Source: Parabacteroides sp.
Lineage (GTDB): Bacteria; Bacteroidota; Bacteroidia; Bacteroidales; Tannerellaceae
Reading direction: 5' to 3'
Length of the DNA: 64,000 nucleotides
NCBI GenBank assembly: GCA_022775005.1
Contig: JALFJR010000028.1
Location: forward strand, 27,527-91,526
Shown here in pieces: positions 9,120 through 20,133 of the stretch (the first letter of the stretch is position 1; every line of letters begins with the position of its first letter). The notes under the pieces were generated by a model that ran no database searches, was not told the DNA's origin, and was given only the letters and a program-made list of their open reading frames with translations. The position numbers and the translations under genes are program-made.

Positions 9120-12100
9120 TTATTTTCCTGTAGCCTCTGTAGCTGCTCGCTTGTTGATTTTCTTCTTCTGCAACTCGTAAGCGATCGGCGTAGCAACGAA
9201 CAACGTAGAGTAGGTACCCACGATGATACCCAACAAGATTGCGAACGTAAAGCTACGGATTGTAGCACCACCGAGGATGAAGATACACAACACAACGACC
9301 AAGGTCGTTAATGAGGTATTCAACGTACGACACAACGTTGAGTTCAAGGCCTCATTGATTACCTGATAACGATCACGCTTCGGATAGAGGGCAATCGTCT
9401 CGCGGATACGGTCGAAGACTACCACTGTATCGTTGATAGAGTAACCGATGATCGTCAAGATAGCGGCGATAAAGGTCTGATCCACCTCCATAGAGAAGGG
9501 AAGGATTTTCCACAACAGCGTGTAGAAGGAGATAATACACAAAGTTGTCGTGGCAACAGAAGCGAAAGCTCCGATAGAGAAAGAGATGTCGCTGAATCGC
9601 AGTAAGATATAGGCTGCCATACAGATCATTGCGAAGATGACAGCTAAGATAGCCGCATTCTTAATATCATCTGCCATACTCGGGCCTACCTTCTGAGAGC
9701 TTTGGATGTAGCTGTCAGTAAACTGGCTAACAGTTGTACCATCAGGCAACAAACTCTTGACACCTTCATATAATTTTTGCTCAATCTCTTGATCAACGGA
9801 AGGATCGTTGCTGTCAATCTTATAGTTGGTAGATACACGTACCTGGTCAGCTGTACCAATCTGGATGACACTAACCTTACCCTCTAATTGCTCAGTCAGC
9901 ATCTCACGAACAGCCTCTGTCTGTACCTCGTTATCAAAGCGGATTACATAGTTTCGACCACCGGTGAAGTCGATACCGTTGTTCAAACCGATGGTTGACA
10001 TAGAGATCGCTCCTAATAGAATGATAGCAGCCGGAATCAGATAACCCTTCTTACGGGCACCCAAGAAGTTGACTGATGGGTTTTGCAGTAAATCCTTCGT
10101 GATCGAAGTTGTAAAGGTTACGTTGTTCAGTTTCTCCTTCGCTAACAATGCCTCATAAACGATACGGGTCAAGAAGACTGCGGTCAGGAAGTTAGCACCC
10201 AAACCAATAATCATCGTTGTGGCGAAACCACGGATAGGACCTGTACCGAAGTAGAACAACACGATACCAGTAATGATAGAGGTCAAGTTGGAGTCGAAGA
10301 TCGCAGAGAAGGCGTTGCCATAACCATCAGCGATCGCTTTGCCTAATGATTTACCAGCACGCAACTCCTCTTTTGTACGTTCGTAGATCAACACGTTCGC
10401 ATCGACTGCCATACCCAACGTCAAGACCATACCGGCGATACCCGGCAATGTCAAGACTGCCTGGAAGGAGGCCAAGACACCCATCGTAAAGAAGATATTC
10501 AATACCAAAGCGCCATCGGCTACCAAACCCGGAACAAGGCCGTAGAAGAGGCACATATAGATCATCAACAGTACCAAAGCGATCACGAAGGAGATGACAC
10601 CGGCGTTGATCGCCTCTTGACCCAATGACGGACCAACCACGTCCTCCTGAACGATATGCACCGAAGCGGCCATCTTACCAGACTTTAACACGTTCGCCAA
10701 GTCCTTTGCCTCCTCAGGCGTGAAGTTACCTGTGATCTGTGAACGACCACCAGTGATTTCGTCGTTTACACGCGGTGCGGAGTAAACCATTTCATCCAAT
10801 ACGATGGCAATCTGGTTGCCGATATTCTCTTTCGTCAAACGTGCCCATGCTTTTGCGCCCTCGGCGTTCATCACCATGTTTACCATCTGCTCTGAACGAC
10901 CAGCCTGCTGTACGAAGTCGGCATTCGCATCTGTTACGACGTCACCACCCAAGGCAGGGCTACCATCGCGGTTACTCATCTTCAACGCATACAACTCGAA
11001 GTATTGCTCCTTCTCGTCAATGGCTTTTACTCCCCATTTCAAAGAGAGATTACGGGGTAACAGCTCTTTCACCTGCTTCATGTTGAGGTACTCGCTGATC
11101 TTATCCATGTCTTTCGCCATAGCAACACCAACCGTAGCGCCCGGTGACAATTGGCCATTGTACTGGCTGATCTGCAAAAGGGCGAACAACGGATGTTGTT
11201 TAGCGAACTCCTCCATGCTTTGTGCGGCGGCAGCATTCTCATTGTTCTCTTGGTTCAACTCTGCCAACAGCGAATCCGCATTGCTGGTGCTGTCAGTGGC
11301 AGCAGACTGTGCTTCAGTGGTGGGAGCTTCCTCGGTAGCAGAAGCCTCTTCTGCTTGTGCATCCTTATTTAAAAGAGCGGCCAACGCATTGTCGGCTGCG
11401 ATTAACTGTTGATAAATCTCCGGTAATTTGTAAGTTTCCCAAAATTCCAAGTTGGCGCTACCCTGTAACAATTTACGCACACGTTCCGGCTCCTTAACAC
11501 CGGGCAACTCAACCAAGATACGACCTGCTGTCTCCAAACGCTGGATATTGGGAGAAACCACACCAAAACGGTCGATACGTGTACGCAATACGTTGAAAGA
11601 GTTATCGATGGCACTTTGTAACTCCTCTTTCAATACGGTAATTACTTGTGCGTCTGTGCTCTGTGGAGTAATCTTATCTTTCAACTCGAATGTGCTGAAA
11701 ATGGCAGAGAGGCGTGCGTTGCTGTCTAATGCCTTGTATTCCTCAGCAAACAGGTCAATGAAGTTCTTGTTGCTACCAGCCTGGTGCGCATACGCCAGAT
11801 CCAATGCCTTGTTGAAGTTCTCATCTTGGTTGTTGTTGGATAAGGAGCGAATGACATCAGCTACATTCAGCTCCAATACGACGTTCATACCACCCTTCAA
11901 GTCAAGACCCAAGGTGATCTCCATTTCACGACACTCTTTCAGTGTGTAGCCTAACCAGACCTTCTGAGTAGATAACGAGTCTAAGTAAGCGCTCTCCTTC
12001 GCAGGATCTCCGGCGGCATACTCGGCGGCCTTGTTGTTATAATGTCGTGTCACAAATGAGAACGACAGATAAAACATACAGACCAAGGTGAGCAGTACCG

Positions 12101-12131
12101 CAAAGACCTTTACAAATCCTTTGTTTTGCAT
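9120..12131 (-). CDS. secDF: protein translocase subunit SecDF (fusion)
   Basis: SecD motifs (DLKGGMNVVLEL, GMAVDANVLIYERTKEELRAG) fused to SecF motifs (GIDFTGGRNYVIRF, TIIGYSINDTVVVFDRIRE). Confidence 0.95.
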   Translation of the reverse strand: MQNKGFVKVFAVLLTLVCMFYLSFSFVTRHYNNKAAEYAAGDPAKESAYLDSLSTQKVWLGYTLKECREMEITLGLDLKGGMNVVLELNVADVIRSLSNNNQDENFNKALDLAYAHQAGSNKNFIDLFAEEYKALDSNARLSAIFSTFELKDKITPQSTDAQVITVLKEELQSAIDNSFNVLRTRIDRFGVVSPNIQRLETAGRILVELPGVKEPERVRKLLQGSANLEFWETYKLPEIYQQLIAADNALAALLNKDAQAEEASATEEAPTTEAQSAATDSTSNADSLLAELNQENNENAAAAQSMEEFAKQHPLFALLQISQYNGQLSPGATVGVAMAKDMDKISEYLNMKQVKELLPRNLSLKWGVKAIDEKEQYFELYALKMSNRDGSPALGGDVVTDANADFVQQAGRSEQMVNMVMNAEGAKAWARLTKENIGNQIAIVLDEMVYSAPRVNDEITGGRSQITGNFTPEEAKDLANVLKSGKMAASVHIVQEDVVGPSLGQEAINAGVISFVIALVLLMIYMCLFYGLVPGLVADGALVLNIFFTMGVLASFQAVLTLPGIAGMVLTLGMAVDANVLIYERTKEELRAGKSLGKAIADGYGNAFSAIFDSNLTSIITGIVLFYFGTGPIRGFATTMIIGLGANFLTAVFLTRIVYEALLAKEKLNNVTFTTSITKDLLQNPSVNFLGARKKGYLIPAAIILLGAISMSTIGLNNGIDFTGGRNYVIRFDNEVQTEAVREMLTEQLEGKVSVIQIGTADQVRVSTNYKIDSNDPSVDQEIEQKLYEGVKSLLPDGTTVSQFTDSYIQSSQKVGPSMADDIKNAAILAVIFAMICMAAYILLRFSDISFSIGAFASVATTTLCIISFYTLLWKILPFSMEVDQTFIAAILTIIGYSINDTVVVFDRIRETIALYPKRDRYQVINEALNSTLCRTLNTSLTTLVVVLCIFILGGATIRSFTFAILLGIIVGTYSTLFVATPIAYELQKKKINKRAATEATGK

Positions 12132-12280
12132 CTGATTCTTTTGTTTATGTTATTTATATATTTATCTCTGCGTTTTTAACAAGGTGCAAAGATAGAGTTT
12201 TTTTCTTGGATAGATAGCAATCAGGGTAATTATTTGACACTTGCGTAGTTTATTTCGAGGGTGTGCTGGTCATTCTCTTT

Positions 12281-13378
12281 CTATTGCAAGTGGAAAATGC
12301 ACCATATAGGATAGTGGTCGGAATAGTCAATCTTGTCCACTTGGCATTGCAATGCCTGCATATTTACGGAATGGAGTATGTGGTCGATCTTGAACCAGAA
12401 GAAGTTTTGGTTATAAGTGATTCCCATGCCTTTGCCTGCCTCAGCGAAAGCGTCCAAAAGCTCTCCTTGGATAGTTCGGTGGGCATAAGAGATCGGGGTA
12501 TCGTTGAAATCTCCACAAACCAACAAATAATCACCGGTGGTCTCTTGAATCTTTTGGGCGACTGTTTCTGCCTGCTTAGCACGAATTTGGAAAGCGGGAC
12601 CCAATTTTTGCATAAAAGCGCCTTTTAACTCATCGAATCCTTCAGAGCTCAAGCCTTTGATAAAAGCAGAATAGCGACTACGATCCTCTGAAGTTAGTTT
12701 AAATGATTCCAGGTGGTTGTTAATGAGTGTCAGTTTTTTCCCGTTGATCTTGATCGTATGTATAGCAGAGCCGTTTGCATCTGAGGTGTAATCGATTTGT
12801 TGGGACTTCACAATGGGGTATTTAGAAAACACTGCGATACCGTTGCGGGGGGGGGTAGCCTCACCTAAACGGATGACAGCGTGATAGGGATACATCTTTA
12901 AGGCGGAAAATACTTTGGACTCAGTTAGCCGTTTCCCCGATTTGGTAGCTATGTATTCTTGTAAGCAGACAATATCTGCATCGGAATAGGCGATATAATC
13001 CAAGATGGGATTAGGGTGTTCTTTTGTATGGTCTAAATAAGCGAATCCCATTACATTATAGGTTAGCACTTTCAATGTGTTCTCTTGGGGGATCTCTTTG
13101 CTGAAATGGAAGGGATAGTAGTGCTTGACAGGTCCCCAGCATAGCGCTACCGCCAATAGATTCATCAGTAGAAATCGCCATTCGGTTAGGAAGATCCAAT
13201 AGAGCATGAAACAGAGATTGACAAATGTTAGCACCGGGAAAGCCAATCCCAAATAGGAAAACAGCAAACTGGTATTTGGAGAGATATGATCGGAATAAGC
13301 AGAAGTAATCCATAAGACAACGGCTATTCCGTTGGCGGCCACGAATGGAATGTTTAAAAATAGTCGCAGGATCTTCAT
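12281..13378 (-). CDS. endonuclease/exonuclease/phosphatase family membrane protein
   Basis: N-terminal TM helices; TYNVMGF, VCLQEY, LVCGDFNDTPIS, SDHYPI EEP motifs. Confidence 0.88.
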   Translation of the reverse strand: MKILRLFLNIPFVAANGIAVVLWITSAYSDHISPNTSLLFSYLGLAFPVLTFVNLCFMLYWIFLTEWRFLLMNLLAVALCWGPVKHYYPFHFSKEIPQENTLKVLTYNVMGFAYLDHTKEHPNPILDYIAYSDADIVCLQEYIATKSGKRLTESKVFSALKMYPYHAVIRLGEATPPRNGIAVFSKYPIVKSQQIDYTSDANGSAIHTIKINGKKLTLINNHLESFKLTSEDRSRYSAFIKGLSSEGFDELKGAFMQKLGPAFQIRAKQAETVAQKIQETTGDYLLVCGDFNDTPISYAHRTIQGELLDAFAEAGKGMGITYNQNFFWFKIDHILHSVNMQALQCQVDKIDYSDHYPIWCIFHLQ

Positions 13379-13384
13379 TGTCGT

Positions 13385-14266
13385 TTATTTTTTGCTGGCA
13401 TCAAATAGTTGTTTCTTCTCATCTGCCGAGAGACTACCATATCCTGACCGTTTCAGCTTGTCTAAGATCGCATCAATATTTGCAACCTCTTGTTGCTTAC
13501 GAGCATTATATTCCCAGTCTTTGTTGCTTCTTCCTCCGTAGGTCACGCTCATTTTCGGCTTCCGTTTGCCCAAATTCACGAGTTTGTCAATAAATCGATT
13601 GATGGGTGCGGTCAAGTCCTTCCCCTGTGCGTAGCGCGAAGCGAACCAGATACCGAACAGGGCACCGCCAATATGGGCGATGTGACCTCCTGCATTGTCG
13701 GAGGTTATAGCCAGCAGATCAACGGCGAGGGTAAACAGTGCTAAATAGATCAATTTGATACGTCCGATCAGGAGTAGATTGATCTCAATTTCTTTTCGAA
13801 AGAAAGAGACAGCGAATACAATCGCCATGACAGAGGCGGAGGCTCCCATCAAAAAACTGAAAGCTGAAACCTCTCGAAAATAGGGGAACAGATTGTAGCA
13901 TACAATGAACAATAGGGCTCCAGCCAATCCTCCCAGTACATAAAGCCCGCCTAACTGACGCTCATTGAAAAATCGGAGGAACAAATCACCAAACCAATAG
14001 AGCCAAAGCATGTTGAATAGGATGTGTAACAGCTCAAAATGGGTAAACATATAGGTAAACAGCGTCCATGGTCGGCTCAATAATGTCATGGGAGAGGCCG
14101 GTAGTTGTAGATAGAGTAGGAGGGGGAAATCTTGCAGGTTGAACAACAACAGCAAGACACCCAACAAGCGAATCAGGATGAAAACGGCCACATTGATGAA
14201 GATTAACTTCTTCAGGATGCTTCCCGTTTGAAACGATCGTTTGAGATTAGTAATAATATCGTCCAT
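13385..14266 (-). CDS. rhomboid family intramembrane serine protease
   Basis: Multi-TM; GASASV (GxS) and GGHIAHIGGALFG; start at MDDIITNL. Confidence 0.88.
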   Translation of the reverse strand: MDDIITNLKRSFQTGSILKKLIFINVAVFILIRLLGVLLLLFNLQDFPLLLYLQLPASPMTLLSRPWTLFTYMFTHFELLHILFNMLWLYWFGDLFLRFFNERQLGGLYVLGGLAGALLFIVCYNLFPYFREVSAFSFLMGASASVMAIVFAVSFFRKEIEINLLLIGRIKLIYLALFTLAVDLLAITSDNAGGHIAHIGGALFGIWFASRYAQGKDLTAPINRFIDKLVNLGKRKPKMSVTYGGRSNKDWEYNARKQQEVANIDAILDKLKRSGYGSLSADEKKQLFDASKK

Positions 14267-14966
14267 TTGTAATGTCTTTCTTTTTCCAATAACGAATGAG
14301 GAAATAACCAAACAGCATACCGCCTAAATGGGCGAAGTGCGCTACATCATCACCACCAAAGCTGGCAACGCCCATAAACAATTCTGCCAGACCATAGAAA
14401 ATCACGAAATACTTGGCCTTGATAGGAATCGGCAGAAACATTAGATAGAGCGGCACGTCGGGGAAAAGCATGGCAAATGCTAACAAGATACCAAAGACGG
14501 CTCCCGAGGCTCCGATTGTCACAAAGAAATTCAAATACTCATGCTTTGTGATCACTCGCACACCATTCAAGTTGATAAGATCTTGGCTGGCCAAGAGTAC
14601 ATCGCTTAAGTTATACATCCACACTAATTCTTGGATTAACCCAGCGCCTAATCCGGTCACTAAATAGAAGGTTAAATAACGCTTGGGCCCCCAGACATTC
14701 TCTAACACACGTCCAAACATATATACGGCAAACATATTGAAGAAAACATGGCCGAACGAACGTGTGTCGTGCATGAACATGTAGCTGATGATCTGATAAG
14801 CCTTGAAATCTGTGGCACCAGGCACATGTAGTCCCAGCCAATCCACCAAGTCTATGCCAATCTTAGGTAGAGCTAAGCTGGCTACCCAGAAAAGCAAATT
14901 GATGATGATAAGATTTTTAGTCACCGGGGGGATGGTGCTCAAGAAACCCTCATTCGTCTGATTCAT
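14247..14966 (-). CDS. rhomboid family intramembrane serine protease
   Basis: Multi-TM; GASGAVFGILLAF (GxSG), VAHFAHLGGMLFGYF. Confidence 0.9.
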   Translation of the reverse strand: MNQTNEGFLSTIPPVTKNLIIINLLFWVASLALPKIGIDLVDWLGLHVPGATDFKAYQIISYMFMHDTRSFGHVFFNMFAVYMFGRVLENVWGPKRYLTFYLVTGLGAGLIQELVWMYNLSDVLLASQDLINLNGVRVITKHEYLNFFVTIGASGAVFGILLAFAMLFPDVPLYLMFLPIPIKAKYFVIFYGLAELFMGVASFGGDDVAHFAHLGGMLFGYFLIRYWKKKDITNGRYYY

Positions 14967-15146
14967 TTGATCTATTTATATAATTAGTTTGGCAAAGGTA
15001 GCGATATTTGTGTGTAAGCCCTATCGTTTTGTGCTAAAACATGCTCATTGCTTCAAAAAAACAACTAATGCGAATCGGGCAGGCTTACCCCGTTTTTTTT
15101 ATGTACCTTTGCGCCCAAACGAATAAACATCCTATAAAGATATATT

Positions 15147-16940
15147 ATGGTCATCGAACAACAGATTACCAAGGCTATCATAGCCGGAATCAAAGAGCTG
15201 TATGGCGCTGATGTGACCGCCAATCAGGTACAGTTGCAAAAAACAAAGAAGGAGTTTAAAGGGCATTTGACATTGGTTGTGTTTCCCTTCCTTCGTCAGT
15301 CGAAGAAATCACCAGAGCAGACAGCCCAGGAGTTAGGTGCATATTTGGTAGAGCACGAGTCGGCTGTCGCTGAGTTTAACGTGATCAAAGGTTTCTTGAA
15401 CCTTACTGTGGCATCCGCTTGCTGGATTGACCTGCTCAATAGCATCGCTGCACAGCCCGCTTATGGGTTGACACCGGTCACGGAGGAGTCACCCCTGATC
15501 ATGATTGAGTATTCTTCTCCTAATACAAACAAACCGTTGCATTTGGGCCATGTGCGTAACAACCTCTTGGGGTATAGCTTATCTAAGATTCTGTACGCCA
15601 ATGGTAACCGAATTGTGAAGACTAATATTGTCAACGACCGAGGTATCCATATCTGTAAGTCTATGCTGGCTTGGCAGAAGTGGGGCAATGGGGCCACACC
15701 CGAGTCAACGGGTAAGAAGGGTGACCATTTGATCGGTGATTTCTATGTGCTCTTCAGCAACAAGTTGAAAGAGGAGACCCAAGCTTTGGAGGCACAGGGG
15801 CTGAGCAAAGAGGAAGCGGAGGCTAAGTCACCCTTGATGGCTGAGGCACGTGAGATGTTGCGCAAATGGGAGGCTGGCGATCCGGAGGTACGTGCCCTTT
15901 GGGAGACGATGAATAGCTGGGTATATGCCGGTTTTGACGAGACTTATAAGATGATGGGTGTCGATTTCGACAAGATCTACTACGAGTCACAGACCTACCT
16001 GGAAGGTAAGTCTAAGGTATTGGAAGGTTTGGAGAAGGGCATCTTCTACCGTCGGGAGGATGGCTCGGTATGGGCTGACCTGACGAAAGATGGCCTGGAC
16101 GAGAAGCTGTTGCTCCGTCAGGATGGTACCTCTGTCTATATGACGCAGGATATTGGTACGGCCAAGTTGCGTTTCGACGATTACCCCATTAACAAGATGA
16201 TCTATGTCGTGGGCAACGAGCAGAACTATCACTTCCAGGTGCTCTCTATCTTGTTGGATAAGTTGGGATTCGCCTTTGGTAAGGGCTTGGTACACTTCTC
16301 TTACGGTATGGTGGAGCTGCCCGAGGGTAAGATGAAGAGCCGTGAGGGTACTGTGGTGGATGCCGATGACTTGATGGCAGAGATGATCCAGACCGCTCGT
16401 GAGACCTCTCAGGAGTTGGGTAAATTGGATGAAATGACGACCGAGGAGGCTGAAGAGATCGCACGCATGGTTGGCCTGGGTGCCTTGAAGTATTTCATCC
16501 TCAAGGTGGATCCGCGTAAGAACATGACCTTCAACCCGAAGGAGTCTATCGACTTCAATGGCAACACCGGGCCTTTTATTCAATATACCTATGCCCGCAT
16601 TCGTTCGGTATTGCGTAAGGCAGCTGAGCAGGGTATTGCGGTTCCGGAGCAGTTGCCACTTGACTTCACGATCTCGGAGAAGGAAGAGAACTTGATCCAG
16701 TTGATTGCTGACTATGCGGCTACGGTGAAGGAGGCCGGTAAGTTGTATAGCCCGGCTTGCATCGCCAACTACACCTATGACTTGGTGAAGGAGTACAACC
16801 AGTTCTATCATGACCTCTCCATCTTGCGTGAGGAAGATGAGCGTTTGAAGCTGTTCCGTTTGGTGCTCTCTGCGAACGTGGCGAAGGTGGTGAAGTCTGC
16901 GATGTCATTGTTGGGTATTGAGGTACCCGAGCGGATGTAA
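15147..16940 (+). CDS. argS: arginine--tRNA ligase
   Basis: IEYSSPNTNKPLHLGHVRNNLLGYSLSKIL, C-terminal RLVLSANVAKVVKSAMSLLGIEVPERM. Confidence 0.96.
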   Translation: MVIEQQITKAIIAGIKELYGADVTANQVQLQKTKKEFKGHLTLVVFPFLRQSKKSPEQTAQELGAYLVEHESAVAEFNVIKGFLNLTVASACWIDLLNSIAAQPAYGLTPVTEESPLIMIEYSSPNTNKPLHLGHVRNNLLGYSLSKILYANGNRIVKTNIVNDRGIHICKSMLAWQKWGNGATPESTGKKGDHLIGDFYVLFSNKLKEETQALEAQGLSKEEAEAKSPLMAEAREMLRKWEAGDPEVRALWETMNSWVYAGFDETYKMMGVDFDKIYYESQTYLEGKSKVLEGLEKGIFYRREDGSVWADLTKDGLDEKLLLRQDGTSVYMTQDIGTAKLRFDDYPINKMIYVVGNEQNYHFQVLSILLDKLGFAFGKGLVHFSYGMVELPEGKMKSREGTVVDADDLMAEMIQTARETSQELGKLDEMTTEEAEEIARMVGLGALKYFILKVDPRKNMTFNPKESIDFNGNTGPFIQYTYARIRSVLRKAAEQGIAVPEQLPLDFTISEKEENLIQLIADYAATVKEAGKLYSPACIANYTYDLVKEYNQFYHDLSILREEDERLKLFRLVLSANVAKVVKSAMSLLGIEVPERM

Positions 16941-16999
16941 TCCACATCTCTCGCGCGCGAACATATAATTATACAGGACTTATAGACTTCCTATAAAGA

Positions 17000-17036
17000 A
17001 CAAAGCCGGTGCTCCTCGAACGAGCATCGGCTTTGT
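17000..17036. terminator. terminator-like hairpin between argS and the convergent gene
   Basis: acaaagccggtgctc-ctcgaac-gagcatcggctttgt. Confidence 0.6.
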
Positions 17037-17057
17037 CACTCTTAGAAAAAGTATAGT

Positions 17058-18152
17058 TTACATCAAAATCTGTCTGGCATACTTCACGCAGGTACCTACC
17101 TCTTTCACGCTGTTGGACCAAGGCTTGATCTCATACTCCAACTCAATGTCGCAGTAGATCGGCCATTTCTCTTGCTGCACCAAATGGAGCACATCAGCGA
17201 TCGGCATCTCTCCTTGTCCCCATACCTGGTTGGTGTTGGGTGTATCACCGGTCTTCGGACCCGTCTTGTCTTTCAAGTGGATGCTATAAATCCGATCGTG
17301 ATACTTCTTGATCATCTCGTTCGGGTGGATACCCGTAGAGCCAAAGAAGTGACCTGCGTCGAAGTTTAGCATGATTGCTGGGGAAACGGCTAAGATTGGA
17401 TCGCAGCTGAATCCCTCCTCCGCATATTGCATGTGGTTATGGAAAGCCAACTTGACCCCATGCTTCTCGGCAAAAGGTGCTGCACGTTTCGCGGTCTCCA
17501 AATTGATCTCGTCAGTCACGGCACCCGCACCCATCGCTTTCGCTACCTTGAAGGCATAGTCTAACTCCTCGTCCGATTTCATGCGTGAGGGCTCCATCTT
17601 CACGATATGGACGCTGATACCTGCGTCAGCCAACTTTTGGCGGGCAGCCTCTACCTTCGACATATCCAAGCTTAAACGCCAAGCCTTAATATCCTCGTTG
17701 TATTTGTCGATCTCTGCCTGCTGCTCAGGCGTGAATTTCGGCATCTGCATGCGTGGAGCAGGTTTCTCGCCGGGTTTCGGAGCCGGTTGAGCCGCTCTGA
17801 TCTGTGCGAAGATCTTCATCGTTGGGTTTTCAGGTGCGCCCAGTGAGGCCTCCAAGTCACTGCCCATTAGCTCGATGGAGCTGAGGTTTGCCTCTTGGCA
17901 ATACTTGATGATGTTGTCTAACCCACCGGGAAGACCACGGAAACTATAGGTGATTGCACCAATCTGCACACCACCGAATTTTGAGCAGACTTGACCTGCT
18001 GCTGGAGTTGAGCTTGTTGGAAGAGGAGCCTGCTCTGCGCTGCCTGCGCAGGAGAAGGCAGATGGGAGGAATGTGGCAGCTGCCAATGCGGCTACCGATC
18101 TCCCTATGAAGGTACGACGGGATTGTCCCTGTATATTTTCTTTCTGGTTCAT
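17058..18152 (-). CDS. sugar phosphate isomerase/epimerase (TIM barrel), Tat/lipoprotein-type signal
   Basis: SRRTFIGRSVAALAAATFLPSAFSC (Tat plus lipobox-like); AP-endonuclease-2-like barrel with HNH and DAGHFFGSTG. Confidence 0.85.
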   Translation of the reverse strand: MNQKENIQGQSRRTFIGRSVAALAAATFLPSAFSCAGSAEQAPLPTSSTPAAGQVCSKFGGVQIGAITYSFRGLPGGLDNIIKYCQEANLSSIELMGSDLEASLGAPENPTMKIFAQIRAAQPAPKPGEKPAPRMQMPKFTPEQQAEIDKYNEDIKAWRLSLDMSKVEAARQKLADAGISVHIVKMEPSRMKSDEELDYAFKVAKAMGAGAVTDEINLETAKRAAPFAEKHGVKLAFHNHMQYAEEGFSCDPILAVSPAIMLNFDAGHFFGSTGIHPNEMIKKYHDRIYSIHLKDKTGPKTGDTPNTNQVWGQGEMPIADVLHLVQQEKWPIYCDIELEYEIKPWSNSVKEVGTCVKYARQILM

Positions 18153-18246
18153 CTTGTTTCTCTTCTTTTGAATTACCTTTTGTTCGATATTTGTTAGTTG
18201 GTTCTTACTCATAAATTGTTCTTCCTCAAAGAAAGGCGACCTTTAG

Positions 18247-19725
18247 TTACAATGTCCAGCCTTTACGATACTCGTAGTGGAAGTAGTCGTTGGCCTCCGG
18301 ACAGTTGGTAATCTTCATGTTCGCTGCGTCATATTCCAACGTGATGTCAAGCTGTTGTGCGGCAACGGCGATGTTGGTCAGCAACATGATCTCGTTCAAC
18401 TTGGAAGAGATCTCGAAATCGTTGGCGGCCTTGCGTCCCTCCTTGATCGCTTCGATGAAATCCACGTAGATGTTGCTTGGGCGTTTCAAAGTTGGGGCAG
18501 GGGCAACGAAATCAGGGCGTTCCGGGATCAACTCCGGTTTCGCACCGTGTGTGCCATGCATGATCATACCCTTGTCACCGATATACAAAGCCTCTCGCAA
18601 CTGACGACCGGGCTCCAGCTCAGCGGGACGTGCCGGTTTCAAACCACCATCGCTCCAAGTCACCTTCACCGGCGGCATATTGCCACGAGCAGGGAACTCA
18701 TAAGTCACGCTTTCAGCCTGAGGCAGGTAGTCTTTGTTAAATGGGGTAGAGGTAGCTTGGATCTTTGTCGGCATGCCCAAGTTGAGTGCCCAGATAGGAG
18801 CGTCGAACGTATGCGCACCCATGTCACCCATCGCACCTGTTCCGTAATCCCACAAACCACGCCATGCGAAGTGCAGGATGTCAGGATGGTAAGCCTTCTC
18901 GGGAGCCGGGCCCAACCATACGTCATAATTCAAGTGCTTAGGTACCTCTACACCAGCGGGACGGTCGAAATAGCCCTGACGCCACATGGGGCGGTTGGTC
19001 CACAAGTGAACCTCACGTACATCTCCAATCACACCCCCTTGGATCCACTCCACGGTTTGCATGGTACCCTCTATATTGTGTCCTTGGTTACCCATTTGAG
19101 TCACCACACCCGTTTCCTTCGCCAAGTCGCGTAAGAAGCGAGTCTCGTAGATGGTCTTTGCCATTGGTTTCTCTACGAAAACATGCTTGCCTGCTCGCAT
19201 CGCATAAGCCGCGATCACGGCGTGCGTATGGTCAGGCGTACCGATCAAAACGGCATCGATCTCCTTCTCCTTGTCGATCATCTCACGGAAGTCGGTGTAT
19301 TTCTTAGCTTTCGGATAGCCCGCCAAGATATGTCCAGAATACTCGTGATCCACGTCGCAGAGTGCATAGATATTGGCGTGTTTAATCACTTTTTTCTCTG
19401 CGTCACCCATCTGAACCACATTGTCAGAAGCGCGGCGTTCCCGTCTGGGCGGCTGGATTCCCATGTATCTTTGCATGAGCATACCGCCACCACCGAAGGC
19501 TTTGCGTTTGATGGGCACATCCGGTGTAGCGATATTCTGAATATCTCCACCACCTTGGCTGCCGACACCAATGCCTGCTAAGTTGACCATATCACTCGGT
19601 GCGGTGTAACCCGGACCACCCAGAACGGAACGCGGTACAATTGTAAAAGCGGTTGTTGCTGCCATTGTACCCAAGAACTCACGTCTTGTGAAGTTCATGC
19701 TGCTTTTGTTTGTTGTACTCTTCAT
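18247..19725 (-). CDS. Gfo/Idh/MocA family oxidoreductase, Tat signal
   Basis: TRREFLGTMAATTAFTIVPRSVLGG; EKPMAKT-type motif in VFVEKPMAKTIYETRFLRDLAKETGVVTQMGNQGHN. Confidence 0.9.
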   Translation of the reverse strand: MKSTTNKSSMNFTRREFLGTMAATTAFTIVPRSVLGGPGYTAPSDMVNLAGIGVGSQGGGDIQNIATPDVPIKRKAFGGGGMLMQRYMGIQPPRRERRASDNVVQMGDAEKKVIKHANIYALCDVDHEYSGHILAGYPKAKKYTDFREMIDKEKEIDAVLIGTPDHTHAVIAAYAMRAGKHVFVEKPMAKTIYETRFLRDLAKETGVVTQMGNQGHNIEGTMQTVEWIQGGVIGDVREVHLWTNRPMWRQGYFDRPAGVEVPKHLNYDVWLGPAPEKAYHPDILHFAWRGLWDYGTGAMGDMGAHTFDAPIWALNLGMPTKIQATSTPFNKDYLPQAESVTYEFPARGNMPPVKVTWSDGGLKPARPAELEPGRQLREALYIGDKGMIMHGTHGAKPELIPERPDFVAPAPTLKRPSNIYVDFIEAIKEGRKAANDFEISSKLNEIMLLTNIAVAAQQLDITLEYDAANMKITNCPEANDYFHYEYRKGWTL

Positions 19726-19848
19726 GGAACTTGCAATTTAAAGTTTCACTTAAAAACATATATAGATTAAAACACAACTTTGTTATTAGTATTCTTTTCC
19801 CATCCGGGAAATCTGAACGCAAATGTAAAGAGGGACCATAAACTGGCA

Positions 19849-19865
19849 GTTAAGTGGCACTTAAC
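19849..19865. promoter_or_regulatory. palindrome GTTAAGT-GGC-ACTTAAC, possible operator
   Basis: Perfect 7-bp arms in the intergenic region upstream of the Gfo/Idh - isomerase operon. Confidence 0.4.
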
Positions 19866-20133
19866 AGAGGGCAAATAATAGGCTAATTTAGGACTAATAG
19901 GTCTCTGGAGAATATTTAATAGATTGATAAACAGTGATAAAAATATAAGTGTTAAATTAAATGAAGATTGATTATAGGGGATCTGTTTTCTCTTTATGGA
20001 TGTGGCTGCAATGTTTTTCATTCTTCATCAGAACAACCTTTTTAAATGTTCTAATTGCGTTTTTGAAAAGGCGTAGTGGACAGCTACTGGATTTTATGTA
20101 TATTTGTTCCCCGTAATTCGATTTTCTAAGGCA

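Noticed and set aside
9120-12131. SecD-SecF fusion as a novel architecture
   Set aside because: Fused SecDF is common in Bacteroidetes
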